Counted from the first letter of the stretch, positions 28,201 to 39,749 are shown. The stretch: DNA of 64,000 bases from Branchiostoma floridae (GCF_000003815.2 NC_049979.1:17220493-17284492), one strand, 5' to 3'. Translations and numbers: made by a program. The notes: generated from the sequence alone by a model not told the origin.

Positions 28201-31200
28201 TGCCTCTGTGTATGAACGTTTTACATTGTGTCTGGATGTTTGTGTTGTTGTTCATAGTTTCTGGATACAATAGTAGCAGAGTGTAAGGAATTGAGTGGGA
28301 AGATGGTGTCACCCCAAAGGTCAGACTTGTGGGAATTACAGAAAGGAGAGTTCAGAGCCGGTGCAACTACTCATTTATCAGACATGGCAGACATTCCAAG
28401 TCATTGGGTCAGAGGAGCAGGCTACATATTCACAAGGAGGTGTTATTTTGATGTTTGATTACATGTTTTCACAGATACATATTTTCCATATGCTAGACAC
28501 ATTCACTAAAGAATGACAGGAAGGGATCAATGGACACATGTAATGTTAATCCAAAGGTTACAAAATGTATTTGTACACCATAATTAATAAAATACAATCA
28601 AATAACACTATAAACTTTAATATGTGATATCAAATATCACTATAAACTTTAATATGTGATATCAAATAACACTATAAACTTTAATATGTAATATCTTTGA
28701 ACTCTTGTTAAATGTTGCTTTTTGTGAGGCATATCCATTTTATTTATTTATTTGTTCTGCTGTATACATACAGCCAGCAGGGCTGCCCAACTAGCCATAC
28801 TGGCTATTGCCAAGGGCTAACCCAGGGAGAGAAGTTATACATGTTACATGTTACAAATACAATTTGCTGCAATAAACATTGTTAATATAAATCACTAGCA
28901 TTAACTTACATTGTATAAGCAAAACGGTTACAAATTCACATCATATACATTTATATCTGTACACATGGAATAATCACATTAGTTCACAGAGAATGGATCT
29001 CCGAGGGAGAGCCAGGCTTTGGTTTTGAATAGGGGTGGGTACCGGTACAGTGTACCGGTACAAAACCGGTTTTTCTTATTGGACCGGTCCAGAAAAACCG
29101 GACCTGAAAAAGTCAGCTGGACCGGATGTTGAACCTATTAGATAATGAACAGGTTACTTGATCAGGCATTCACCCTTTTTGGCGCTTACCAGTCGAAAAA
29201 CAAGAAATGCTTTTAAAAAAAGCTGTGCCTTGCCGCGTATTTTATGTTATTTTGGTAAGTTAGACTAGATTCTACGCTTAAAAAATCCCGAGTTCCACAT
29301 GTCGCCCCCCTCCCACCAAAGTTCCTACATACGGAAAGCTTTGGTGACTTCTCCAGGTGCCAATCCAGTCCCAAATCTTCTTTCAGACAATACAAGCTCT
29401 ATCAAGGACATTCATAGTCACAAATGTCTTTAAAAGGACTAAATGTACTTACCTGGCTACTAGCCCCCTAGTTGATATTGTTGCTATCTGCACCTGTTAC
29501 GAGGATGAACTGAACTGAACTGAACTGCTATGTGCAAAGAGCGACACCTAGCAACTTCAGTAGGAAATGCAGCAAAAATCCCCGAGTGTACTAGGGGGAT
29601 ATTGGAAATTTACCTCATTATCATAATGTATGTCAGATGAATTATTGGCACATTAAACAGGTTTTGTAAAACGTTTGGACCCACAATGAATATGCATTAT
29701 TTTTGAATACAAAATAAGTTCCTTCTGATGCAATTTGTGATCTTTATATAAACATGGTGAGTTAAAGCGTAGATTTATTACGCTGGACCACATACAGTAA
29801 CATGCGTCTATAAGAGAGTTTTAATACTCGCCTGGAATGTACCATTGTCTAACTAAGCCATGAAACTCGGCAAGGAAAGAATGGCCTTAGGAAGGGGCTT
29901 TGGAAGGGCTGGGTTAACAGGTCCATCCATTGAACCAAGGAGCTTTTATCTGATAAAAGCTCCTTGATTGAACCATGGAAGAAATCCAGCGGAAGGCCTT
30001 GCCGCTGCGCGGCAGGGCAAAAATAACAGGAGCGAAGTAGAGTAAAGTTTATAGTCATTTCTAAGAAAGTTTGCCGTCAATCGCACAGAGGCTATTAGCC
30101 TTGTAGGATTTTGGAACGCCAGTTTGAGTCGAATACTCCACAAAACAGATTTCTTTGTAGTGAAACAGACCACTGTTGTGAGTACAGTCGATTCACAAGT
30201 TTTCAAATACTAGATCAGGTCCAGGTTCAGGTCCGGACCTGGACCTCATCCTTTGGACCTGAACCGGACCTGGACCTGAATTTTCTGTACCGGTACCCAC
30301 CCCTAGTTTTGAAGGATGATAATGTGGTAGCTGTTTGGGTTTCGAGTGGAAGGTTGTTCCATAACTGAGTGGCTCTGACTGAGGAAGAAGGTTTTCTGGG
30401 TTCGTGCAGTTTTGGGAATTGTGAGGAACATCCATCAGGTATCATAACACAGAAAAGGCACTATGACAATCAGTAATCTTAATGTGTGATTATATCTTGT
30501 GCATTCTATGGTCTAATATAAGGAAGGAAATGTCATGCCACATTAGCTTCAGTGCTCCATGTGTCACGGATGTGTGTTCCATGGTATCCCCCATGGGCCA
30601 ATCATCTTTCCACATATATGCCGTGCTCATCTGTTAGCTTGTTATTCGTTTAACATGAGCTTTTTAAAACCCACAATATCTGATTCACAACTTCAGTGAA
30701 ACAACTGTATTTGTGATAGTCTCAACTAGCATGATACCAAATAAAATCTAATGGTTTAGAGTAAACATATCTTTTGAACAAACTTCACAAAAAAGGTCTA
30801 GGATAGATTTTTACTATAGGTTTTAATCAGTTATGATTTCACCAGTTGGTATAGCCTGACTATGATGTTGGTCTGACTATACATTTTACCAAATCAATTT
30901 TGATTGCTGTACATGTATGTGCATGTGATTTGGATATCCAACATAAATAACAAAACAGGGCGTACAAATACATACATTCAGACCAAGCTTACATACTGTA
31001 AATGCATTTCAGTTTGCTTTTGCAGGAATCTAATTTTGCGCCAAAGAGAAAATGGAGTGTTCACAGTGGTTTTGAATCCACAATAGTGCTAGTCATATAC
31101 AGTATATGACTGTACCATTGCCTTTACAGACCCCCAGTCAGAAACCACCTGCTAGCAACTGGGCAGAACAGTCGCTTTCAGTAGTACTGATATGTGATCA

Positions 31201-33313
31201 AATGTCACCAATCGAACGGTTTGTGTTAAATTTAAGCTTTGTTAGAAACAGACATCTCCAAAGCATGATAATATTAAACAAAATAAAGGGTATAGTACAT
31301 ACATGTAGGGCATGGACAGGGGAATAGGTGGACAGAACAGAGAACAAAAATTTTTGTGGAGGTTTTGAGTTTGGTGGTTTTGAGTTTGTGGTGAAGCAAC
31401 CACTGCGAAAACCACCGCAAACATTTCTGCATTTATGGTAATACCTAGTAGTGCCTAATGCTGCTTTCAAACTTGGAGATCAGCTGAGCTGCAGTCAGGT
31501 TATGTGGTGCCATGTTATTAGGTTTTACCCTTCTGACCCAACAGAAGCTTTCCCTTAAAGGCAGCCTATATACACATAGGAGAAGGTGATCAAGGTTATA
31601 ATCCCTGGTACAGCACTTATATCAGCAAGCCTGGTATTCAGGCCACACAGAGATTTAATGACCTAGGTGTAAAAGCCTATGGAGACTAATATCATCAGGA
31701 ACAAAATGGGGATCAGCTGTGGAAGGAGAAAATGTCATGATTATTACTAAGGGAAAGACACAATAGCCAAGGTGCCAAAGGGGCTTCCGAATAGCTACTA
31801 TTGTTACGCTTCGATTAATACTTGTAATTTCTTGTCCTGTAGGGAAGCTGAGAAGAGACAAGCAGCCCTGCAGAAGGTGGAAAACCGTGCTAAGAATGCT
31901 GACAAGGCAGGCGGCGACAGACCGGGGTCCGGTAGAACAGAAATCTCTAGAATTTCGGACACGACAACCAGAACGGAGCAGCTTGCTCAGCAGCGAAGAC
32001 GGGTCAGTTACCGTCATCTTCCAAACCTTATGGCAAGTTGTATACACCCCAGAGTAGGGCCTCATCAGTATTCACCACTAACATTGCAATTGCTTGCTAA
32101 GGCCAGAAATGGATTGTGAAGTACCTAACATTTTGATTCCCTAGGAGTGCCAAAATTGTCACTGACTAGAGGCTCTAACAAAACACATTTGGTTAAAAGC
32201 AGACCATCTGACAATTCTAAAAACCCAGCCATTTCAACCTACTTTAACTGATTATACTAGGAATACATAACTTTATATTTTTCGTCCTGCTTCAAATTTT
32301 GTACAATTAACATGAATTCCAACAATCTGATGTTGTTTTAAAATAACACAATCTTTTATCTCTTTTTCTTCCATTTTGAGATTTTGAAGTGAATTTTTTT
32401 TTTTAAACATCATTTATCTCATACATGCACCAAGATAACATTGGTCTTGTTAACCACTAACCAGATGATAATTTGACTTGTCTCTGCCTTACTGATTCCC
32501 CATCCCGTTTCCTTACAGAGGAGAAACAGGAGACTAGAAGCCCAGCAGGCCAACCACCAGACTGGCTTCATGTTGCCCAAAGTCCCCCAGAGTAACGCCC
32601 TGTCCATCCACAGCACAACCTTCCCTAACAGTTCCTTCCCCACCCACTCCATCGTGCCCAAACTGCCTGTCCCTGGTGCCACCTCCACATCAACGTCAAC
32701 AATGCTCCCTGCCATCATGAGCTCCCATCCACAGCAGAAGGCCAGGAAACCTAAGGTGAGCTTACATTCAGCATGCTGACAGCATGTTTCCTTTTCCTGC
32801 TTCTTTCTTAGCCACCGTTCAGCCTTTCAGACTGTTAACCACAGCAGATTGAGATGCAGAATGTAATTTCTTGAATGTACCAGAAATGCAGCATGAACCA
32901 GGTCACATCATGTTGTATCAGCAGTTAAAGAGTATTGAGACAAATTTGAGCTGAAAGGAAATGACATCAAAGATGATCTAATTGTGATCAAAGCTACTTT
33001 CGAATATCATAGCTGAGTATTTCGATAGTTGCAGAGACAAAAATAAACAGAGAAGGGACATCTAGCTAAATATACATGCGTATGGTAAGTAAATGCCATT
33101 CCTTTTTCAGGAACACAAGTAAGGATAAATGTATGAATAAAAGTCTGAATAAAACCTGCCATTTTGACCCACAAGCTTGTTAGTTTATCTACACAATCTC
33201 TGGTTTTCCTAAGACCCTTTTTTGTACCTCTGCAGAATCACCAGCTGCCTACCAAGAATGTGTTTGGCCACTATCAGCTGCCCTCCATTGACCGGCGGGG
33301 CGCAGGCTTCTAA
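10299..33313 (+). CDS. MOK: MOK protein kinase (MAPK/MAK/MRK overlapping kinase; RAGE-1), 13 coding exons
   Basis: Serine/threonine kinase of the MAK/RCK branch of the CMGC group, linked in vertebrates to cilia. Coding exons: 10299-10305, 10430-10544, 11953-12042, 12247-12317, gap-20372, 20525-20573, 22908-22993, 24428-24520, 24821-24922, 25112-25288, 31843-32002, 32519-32755, 33236-33313. All phases agree. The start is a 7-base coding exon (ATGCACA|GTAAGT); joined to exon 2 it gives [18 protein letters not shown], the same length as vertebrate MOK from Met to the glycine loop. Visible motifs: ATP-binding lysine in [22 protein letters not shown], catalytic [16 protein letters not shown], activation-loop TEY followed by [16 protein letters not shown], and [18 protein letters not shown] closing the kinase domain. 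The tail is basic, Gln/Ser/Pro-rich, and ends [25 protein letters not shown]. About ten codons at the start of exon 5 are lost in the assembly gap. The gene is otherwise intact. Confidence 0.95.
12318..20169 (+). other. Large MOK intron 4 (7.9 kb)
   Basis: This stretch lies between the exon ending at 12317 and exon 5, whose start is hidden in the gap. It is AT-rich. No nested exon, RNA gene or clean transposon terminus was recognised. Small features include an 18-base direct duplication (TTGTTGTGTAAACAAAC) near 14742-14775. Confidence 0.5.
20170..20322. other. Assembly gap (153 N) covering the start of MOK exon 5
   Basis: A run of 153 N. Exon 5 resumes directly at 20323 with [17 protein letters not shown]. 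Comparison with vertebrate MOK predicts about ten missing codons (the region just after IYELIRG) plus the splice acceptor inside the gap. Confidence 0.95.
25868..25950. repeat. Dispersed repeat, copy 1 (related to 28737-28820)
   Basis: A TTTATTCATTTATTCG tract is followed by a segment containing CAGCCAAGGCCGCCCAACTAG and GGCTATTATGAAGGGCT. The same architecture recurs at 28737-28820 (CAGCCAGCAGGGCTGCCCAA, then CTAGCCATACTGGCTATTG). The T/A-rich 5' edge suggests a retroposed element in minus orientation. The family was not identified. Confidence 0.6.
27081..27127 (+). CDS. MOK: Candidate alternative first exon for a short MOK isoform
   Basis: Within MOK intron 10, AAGAAGATGGCC (a YY1-like initiator context) opens a 15-codon frame, [15 protein letters not shown], ending at a strong donor (AAAT|GTAAGT at 27128). 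The donor phase (2) is exactly what MOK exon 11 at 31843 needs, so splicing would give a kinase-less protein made of this leader plus the MOK tail ([12 protein letters not shown]...). An acceptor-like ATTTCAG lies at 27057-27063, but use as an internal exon after exon 10 would meet a stop at once, so an alternative start is the better reading. Transcription is not shown. Confidence 0.35.
28599..28694. repeat. 32-bp tandem repeat, three copies
   Basis: Units start at 28599, 28631 and 28663. Each reads CAAATAACAC or CAAATATCAC followed by TATAAACTTTAATATGTGAT. It is an AT-rich minisatellite inside MOK intron 10. Confidence 0.9.
28737..28820. repeat. Dispersed repeat, copy 2
   Basis: It shares the T/A-rich leader and the GCTGCCCAACTAGCC core with 25868-25950, and ends in a GGCTATTGCCAAGGGCT segment. 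The better-preserved copy reads CAGCCAGCAGGGCTGCCCAA. Both copies lie in MOK intron 10 in the same orientation. Confidence 0.6.
29030..30305. mobile_element. Non-autonomous hAT-type DNA transposon (1276 bp) with 8-bp TSD
   Basis: The left end reads TAGGGGTGGGTACCGGTACA and the right end is its reverse complement, TGTACCGGTACCCACCCCTA. The direct repeat GTTTTGAA flanks it at 29022-29029 and 30306-30313, a perfect 8-bp target-site duplication as in hAT elements. Just inside the termini are short GGTCC/GGACC-rich inverted repeats at both ends. No transposase frame was found, so it would depend on another element. A 31-bp palindrome with its own TSD is nested at 29936-29966. The element sits in MOK intron 10. 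Confidence 0.93.
29936..29966. mobile_element. Ultra-short palindromic insertion (31 bp) nested in the hAT element
   Basis: A 15-base arm starting CAAGGAGCTTTTATC, a single T, then the exact reverse complement. It is flanked by the 7-base direct repeat ATTGAAC at 29929-29935 and 29967-29973. It shares CAAGGA...TCCTTG ends with the copies at 34891, 38195, 58560 and 59195. Confidence 0.8.
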
Positions 33314-36113
33314 GTTCATCACTAACAGTCCTAGGGTGGGAGGAGCAAGCAGTTGTACAGGCATGGTACCAAGATCATGACTGGACCACCGGGAACTTTC
33401 CCTGTAACAATCCTGATGTTAAGAGTTAATGTTGTCCTAGGATGTTCAAGGATGCCCCTGTTGTCACTTGAACTTAAGTATACTAGGATCATGTTGCTAT
33501 TGTTTTATAACAAGTTGTTGTGTTTTATTACTGAAATGTTTTAAGAGGCTTTTACTTGATATTTTTTAACCAAGTTTTAACATAGAAGTCCAGAATGTTA
33601 TCCGTTTGGCCATTTTAACCACTGGTTAGTTCTACCTCTGATTATGTAAAGACTTTTAATGTGTAATGTCATTTAACTTCAATTCTCATAATTCCACCGG
33701 ATGCCGTGACACCATCACATGAGAAAACATGAATTTAAGCTGATTTAAAGAGATGTACCAATATAGCACCAGTAATCCTGAAGTAGACACGTCAGATATG
33801 CAGGTGTTCAATCTTGAAAAGGCCTCTAAACATTTATTTTCTTATATGTGGCAGTATTAAGGAACCTGGTGGAATTATGAGAGTTGATATTATCTAATCT
33901 GAGACTGTCTTAGTTTCTGATTTTGAACTCAAAATTTTGTGGTTTCTGCTTACTTCCATCTTCACTTCTGAATTGGGGGAAAGATTTCTACTTAACTTCT
34001 ATGGTTTCTTGTTGGTCCAGAATATACCTTCTTGCAATGGTACCAAGCCTGCTTTTGGCATCCAAGTGTGAGAATGGTGATGAGTTATATGTCATCGAGT
34101 GTAAAAAGTAACATATCAAATAGCAGTTCATGTTTATGCTGCTTGATGTTGGTCAGGTAAATTGTACAGGATTTTGAACAAGAAGAAATTTTGACTGCTG
34201 CATTTTTTAATGTACAGAGATTGGAACACTTGAAGTCAGTAAATGGTCTGCAGGGGTGACCATAGTAAATGAAGCAAGGATGTATTGTATATATAGATAG
34301 CCTGTAAAATGTTAAAATCTTACAGATAATGTACCTACTGTCAGAGTATCCATATTTTAGATATAAAATATCATCTTTAAACAAAGTGCCATTGTGAGGA
34401 ATTTGCTGTGAGGTATTTTGAATTTTGTACATGGGCTATTCATTGATAAAATACTCAAGAGCATAAAATGTAAATATGCTGTGTTTTTTGGAGATGTATA
34501 TTTTGCATGTATTTTCATGGCTAGAAGATACTCAATTGCAAGTTCCTAGCCATCAAAGTTGGTAAAAGTTGAACCTTCATACAAGTGAAATGGTATATGA
34601 ATGCTTGTGTGCAAATTTTATAACTGCAGAGAGGCTTGCTCATAGCTTGTCTTAAGTCATAAAAAAATCTAAATGTATACACAGTGCCACCTAGCAGGTC
34701 TCAGAATCAGCACATGTACCTTTGCATATCAAGTCTTGTTTGGTGGTCAGGCACACGTTTCCGTCCAACATTAACATTTTCATAAGCCAATATTGATACC
34801 ATTGCTACAATCTATCTTCAGATGCACTGTTCTGTCTTCTGTGACATAAGCTCAAATAACGTGTTAATGCTTCGCTGTTCTAACAAGTACCAAGGAGGTT
34901 AAAGAATCACTTTCTTTAACCTCCTTGCAAGTACTGTACAATGTACTGTCAATACACGGAGGAAATCAATCCTCTTGCTGTTATGTATGCCAAAAAGGCG
35001 AAGGCAGTCTAGAAAGGAGGGTGACATATCAAATTCTATCTGAAATGCATCAATACATGTACTTTATTTTTTTATGCATCTTGTTATAGGCATGAAACGT
35101 AGTATTGTACTACGTGTTTAATTGCCATAATCATACAAAGCATACAAGTAAGCTAATGGCAACCATATTTTTCTGACATATGTCTGCAGTTCTCACAGTA
35201 TTTACAAGGTGGCCTCGATGGACAGTCACCACCTGTACTGCCACCTGTGCCTGATGTTCAAAGGGTGCTAGCTGCCAATTTTCCTGTGTTCACCTACAGT
35301 AGCACTGCTAGGATTTTGTTAATGATGCTGGATACAATCAAGACATCGGTTTTAAAATGTGCTATTATGTTTTTAACTGTGTGACAATTCCTTTTGTACA
35401 AATGGACAGTGAGTAAATGTTGTTGACGTTGTATGTCAACCTAACAGTGTGACATGTGGTCTCCTGTTTTCTAATTGAATCTCCTGACTACTTGTACCTT
35501 ACAACAACACACAACAATGGGCTGCAGTAAACAGTACAGAACATTTCTAGTTGCCCTACGTGAATCAGATCCTGTCTGTTTTACTTGATTGGTATGTCTT
35601 ATCTGACCAAATTGATACATTTTATCACCTACACCATTACAATTTATGATTTATAATATAACATCTGTTTGGATTACCAGGAGGTAAAAAATAGATCTGT
35701 GCAAAAATCTCACTTAAGATACATTTGACCAAATTTACAAAGTTGATCAAAGACTATAAATACCATTCATTAAAATGTGACAATAAGGGGAATGTATTAC
35801 TTGTAACATAGCTTCCACATTACACTCAAATTGCACAAATTACTTGATAAATTTAAGCCCTTAAAGTCATCTTGTATGTACCCTACAATCTTTTTGTTTA
35901 GAGTCAGTGAATTATAAATTCTTCATTATTGTTTAGCACATTGTAGTAGCAGTTTGGCTACCAATTCTCTATTGGTTATGGCGTTAGGAAGCGGGGCAGA
36001 CGGTAACATTCCTTATCACTCCTTCGCATGCAGTATCCTACAGCAATGTCATTTTATGTCCCTCTTCAGCATTAGGCAACAACAATCATAATCTGTCATA
36101 AATTTAGAATAAA
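33314..36113 (+). other. MOK 3' UTR and intergenic DNA up to a poly(A) signal
   Basis: No coding region is seen. The first canonical AATAAA after the MOK stop is at 36108-36113. An ATTAAA variant lies near 35769, so the true UTR end is uncertain. A 37-bp palindromic insertion lies at 34891-34927. Confidence 0.45.
34891..34927. mobile_element. Ultra-short palindromic insertion (37 bp)
   Basis: Arms of 16 bases (CAAGGAGGTTAAAGAA and its exact reverse complement) enclose a 5-base loop, TCACT. The 7-base direct repeat CAAGTAC flanks it at 34884-34890 and 34928-34934. It lies within the probable MOK 3' UTR, where it would form a hairpin in RNA. Confidence 0.85.
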
Positions 36114-36291
36114 GCAATCAATCATGGGTAGGGACCATTTAGAAAAAAAGCATTCGTCTTGTTAGCACAAGAATGTGTTCATCATTTGTATTATTTCTTT
36201 TGGTGGGGGAGAGGTACATCAGATGATTTCAGAAAATGGCACAAATCTTGTAGATATTAATAAGTCCAAATCCAACCAGTCATATTTGTTC

Positions 36292-36494
36292 TAACGCTAG
36301 TTCACCTTTATCCGCAGGGTAACCTATATTCGTTGTGTTTACCAACACGGTATTAAAGGATATCAACTGGACGGACGGTGGTTTAAAGTTGTAATAATGT
36401 TGTACATGTAGTTTGAAACTACCATCCGTCGACTGATATCCCTAAATACCCATTTCTGAAAGCAATGGATATGGATAAAGGTGAACTAGCGTTA
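36292..36494. mobile_element. MITE with 22-bp inverted ends just downstream of the DNPH1 stop
   Basis: The left end (36292-36313) begins TAACGCTAGTTCACCTTTAT. The right end (36473-36494) is the exact reverse complement, ending AGGTGAACTAGCGTTA. Inner segments also pair (GGATATCAACTGGACGG near 36358 with the region near 36425-36442). If the outer TA is the target duplication, the element fits a Tc1/mariner-type MITE. It lies 33 bases beyond the DNPH1 stop codon, so it probably forms part of that gene's 3' UTR. Confidence 0.85.
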
Positions 36495-36527
36495 CAGCTA
36501 ATTAACTGATATGACCTGCCAGTGTTT

Positions 36528-38153
36528 CTACGAGCTGCTAAGGAACTCCTTGAGGATGCCTGGCACCTCTGGTTCCTGGTAATCCTTGACAATGAAGTTC
36601 TTACCATCATGGGCACCTCGGACCATGGCTGACAAACCTGGAACATGATACAGAGAATGAGGGCTGAATGCAGATCTAGCCCATTTAGTGTACTTTCATT
36701 TGATGATGTAGGGCCGCTGTAACCCTTCATAAACAGTCAGGTGCTTGTTTTCTTCTCTGATGTATTTGTACAGATTTTATCAAATCTAAAATCTATAAAC
36801 TGGCAACTTTAAACAGAGTAGTGACATAAAAATGTAACCTCTTCTAACACCCTAGAAGGTTAACTCACTTTGGAGAGCTCAAGGCCCAACCTAATGTCTG
36901 GACTGTCATCAAACACAGCCCTACTCCTAGAGCTGCTAATTTTTCCATACTTCTTCATGGCTACTGTCTAACAACAGAGCCTTATATATCCCTTGCATAG
37001 ATGTGGAGAAAAAAAAGCTATGTAAGGGAACAGACTTACCTTTGCCATCATCAGGCCTGTACAGACACAGAATCCTTTTCTTCCATGCCACTGCTCTCCC
37101 AATCTCATATCCTACTCCAAGTGATGGCTGGGTCACCTCAGCAACCACAACTAAAATTATAACAGGGTACCACAGTGGTAACATTGAAACCTGTGGGCTA
37201 GCTTGTTTCAACAAAGCTATGACCAATGTGGTCTCCCTACCCTGTATAGCATCAGGTAGTAGTATTGTACAAGTCTGAACTTTCAGTTCCAACATGTAGA
37301 AAATAGATCTGAGAAAGATAACCCTCTTTTCTTCTTGAATGCCTAATAACTTTAAGACATCATCATATAGCTGATGATGCAATTTACAAATATCTACCTA
37401 ATATCAAGGAATCAGTTCTTACCATCTGACTCTTCCAGCCATGCCATGTCCTGTGTGTGTATAGCCACATCATCACCTGCAGAGTAGTGATAGAATATCA
37501 AGCCTTTGAAATGTATCATAAATGAGAGTTAACAATTACATATTGAGCAGGAACAAGCACATCACCAGCAGCATCACTTTGCATAATGATGGCGACAGCT
37601 GCTAGATTTTTTCTTATGGTTATTGGCATCCATCTGTCTCTTCAGACAATGGTAGGTAGGCAGTAACTTGCCGTCATGTGTTAAGCAACCTGTTTTTATA
37701 GCCGGCACATGGATTTTTCAGGTGAAGGAGGGGTGTGCACTTCCTTCTCCACCCTCTCATCTACTGACGCAAGAACTGCATGCCACATGTAAGACAGCCC
37801 ATGGCAGATGCAGCTTTGTTGTTCATAGTATCCGTCTTCTATGAGGACTTCCAACTAAGGATGTAAGGGGTTCCTCCTACCCCTGACTCATGTCTGAATG
37901 CTAGATGTTTAATGTTAATTACATGTACTTCAGTTAAAATAAATAAAAATGTTATATATATTTGCCAATACACAGTATATATATTTATTAATATATATTT
38001 GACAATACCTTCAATATGTTTGAGAATGGGCTCTTTAAACCCTACATGTTCAGTCAGGACAGTCCCATAGGCCTTCAGCTGTTCAATGATCCTGCTGTAC
38101 AGTTCTGCATCACCCCGGCCTCCACGGATACTGCCACAGAAGTAGATCTTCAT
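36528..38153 (-). CDS. DNPH1: 2'-deoxynucleoside 5'-phosphate N-hydrolase 1 (DNPH1/Rcl), four coding exons
   Basis: The enzyme cleaves the N-glycosidic bond of deoxynucleoside 5'-monophosphates, acting in nucleotide-pool clean-up. Coding exons on the minus strand: 38153-38009, 37476-37423, 37150-37040 and 36637-36528 (stop TAG at 36530-36528). All junctions are phase 1 with GT-AG sites. Translation gives about 139 residues: MKIYFCGSIRGGRGDAELYS (the phosphate-binding FCGSIRGG strand), TVLTEHVG, then HTQDMAWLEESDVVVAEVTQ with the catalytic Asp, PSLGVGYEIGRAVAWKKRIL with the catalytic Glu in GYEIG, and GLSAMVRGAHDGKNFIVKDY before a short C-terminus. It is slightly shorter than human DNPH1 at the N-terminus. 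The first coding exon is preceded by a good acceptor (CTGTTTTCAG, exon start 38164), so an upstream exon exists that I could not place; extra N-terminal codons there are possible. Confidence 0.94.
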
Positions 38154-38194
38154 GGTGATTGGTGCTGAAAACAGACTATTATTATTACCTGATG

Positions 38195-38214
38195 CAAGGA
38201 GGTTAACCTCCTTG
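38195..38214. mobile_element. Ultra-short palindromic insertion (20 bp, perfect palindrome)
   Basis: CAAGGAGGTTAACCTCCTTG is a perfect 20-base palindrome with no loop. The direct repeat CCTGATG flanks it at 38188-38194 and 38215-38221. It is the smallest member of the family and lies 31 bases upstream of the DNPH1 exon 1 acceptor boundary, near where the branch point would be expected. Confidence 0.85.
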
Positions 38215-38377
38215 CCTGATGATACCTGATGATTCATAGGTGAAGAACTTCAAGAAGGCACATCGCCTGTAAGGTCACCCTCCAAGTATTATTGGACCTG
38301 AGTCACCTGATACTCTTAGATTAGAACTTTTGAGTTTCTGGTTGAAGTGGTAGGGGCAGTAAAAGCACAATGTGGTA

Positions 38378-38752
38378 TAGCCCAGGCCTGGACGCTATGA
38401 TATATCATGTATCATTGAAACTCTGGACAGAAGCTGAAGAAACCGCAGTGCACGAATGAGCTGCTGAGGGTCACGTCGGGGTCAGGCGGAAGCCACGGAA
38501 CAGACAACAACAATAATCTGCAGAAGATGGCGGCTCTTGTAATAGAGCTTTGTTGTTTCAGGTCCTGCCGTGGATTACCTTTGGGCTTCTGGAGTTTTTT
38601 TTTTCGCCCGCCAAAGAAGGTACGGGAATTGGGAAGGTAGGGAAAGGACGAGTCCGGCCCGACTAGCAAGAATAAAGGCCGGAGGAACAAAAGTTGGATC
38701 CGGGGAACGGGGTGAACCTGGACGCTATATCATAGCGTCCAGGCCTGGGCTA
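38378..38752. mobile_element. 375-bp Mutator-like MITE with 25-bp TIRs and 9-bp TSD
   Basis: The terminal inverted repeats are 38378-38402 (TAGCCCAGGCCTGGACGCTA...) and its exact reverse complement at 38728-38752. A perfect 9-base duplication, AATGTGGTA, flanks the element at 38369-38377 and 38753-38761. A 9-bp TSD is typical of Mutator-like elements. The interior is unusually GC- and CpG-rich and includes AAGATGGCGGCT (a YY1-like initiator) followed by an open frame, MAALVIELCCFRSC..., and a possible donor, AAAGAAG|GTACGG. That could be captured promoter and exon sequence. It sits about 210 bases upstream of DNPH1 coding exon 1, in the presumed DNPH1 5' region. Confidence 0.9.
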
Positions 38753-39631
38753 AATGTGGTAATACTGTCCGTTACCGTACTACATTTTCGATCTCCAACT
38801 CTTTAAAAAGCTGCGCTGTGTTGGTTGGCAATCCCACTTCTGGGTCAAAAGGTCAGCTTTTGAATCCTGGCTGCCTGAAGGAGTTCCTGAACCACACTAA
38901 GTCACTGGTAGGAGCTACTAACGCTCAGGTAGGACGTTGTCTCGTCCAGTGTTTAAGGAAGGCAACGCCTTATCTATTAGTAAGAGCAAGTTATTTATTA
39001 ACAGGATCCCAATATCAGAGAAAGGTATCTTGAAATCTGCTGGCCCAAATCCACACCTTCCATGAAAGACTACTTGAGCAAATGCATGTAACGTTATAGG
39101 AAAATGTGTTACAGCACGTGGAATTAATTAGACTGCCCTAGCACTTTCAGTTTCATCCAAGGCTCCCGAAAAACACACGTAAACCCTAGGCCCCTGGCGC
39201 GCCACCTCGTGCTACTAGAAATTTATGTCTAGAATAAATGCGTATTTTACAGCACCTGACCTGCATTTCAACTAAGAAAGAGGGAATGACAGAGTACACT
39301 ATGACTTATCTAATACTAACGTTGTGTCAAAATCTGATTCTGATAGATCACACACCTTTTAATGCCCTGTGTCGCGTTGATATCTTCTGACTTGTCGGAC
39401 TTCTGGAGTTTCCCGCCAAGTGAATGACCTTTTCAACTTTGACCCTAGTACAATATGAACTGGCGCCCTCTCCCGACATGGCGCGGAACTACTAGATTTT
39501 CTGGTGACGTTCGTCGCGTCGGGATAGCAAGATTCGAAGTTACTATTAAATACTAGACGGCCAAGATAAAAGAACAACAGCGAAGAGAAGGAACTGTCAT
39601 ACATAAATACTTTCACTGGGAAGGTTATGTT

Positions 39632-39669
39632 CTTATCATATCATATCATATCATATCATATCATATCAT
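39632..39669. repeat. Pentanucleotide microsatellite (TCATA)n
   Basis: About seven uninterrupted TCATA units. It is a simple repeat in the DNPH1 upstream region. Confidence 0.95.
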
Positions 39670-39749
39670 CGGATAGGAGGAAGTTTGCCAATGAGATCCG
39701 CTTCTAACAATTAACAATTAAAAACTAGTTTCCATTCTATTTTATTTAT

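Noticed and set aside
31093-31111. 19-base palindrome GTCATATACAGTATATGAC
   Set aside because: It lacks the CAAGGA ends and has no flanking duplication. An AT-rich palindrome of this size can occur by chance.
38570-38806. Open frame with MAALV-type start as a free-standing gene
   Set aside because: It lies almost wholly inside a transposon bounded by TIRs and a 9-bp TSD. It is reported only as possible captured sequence.
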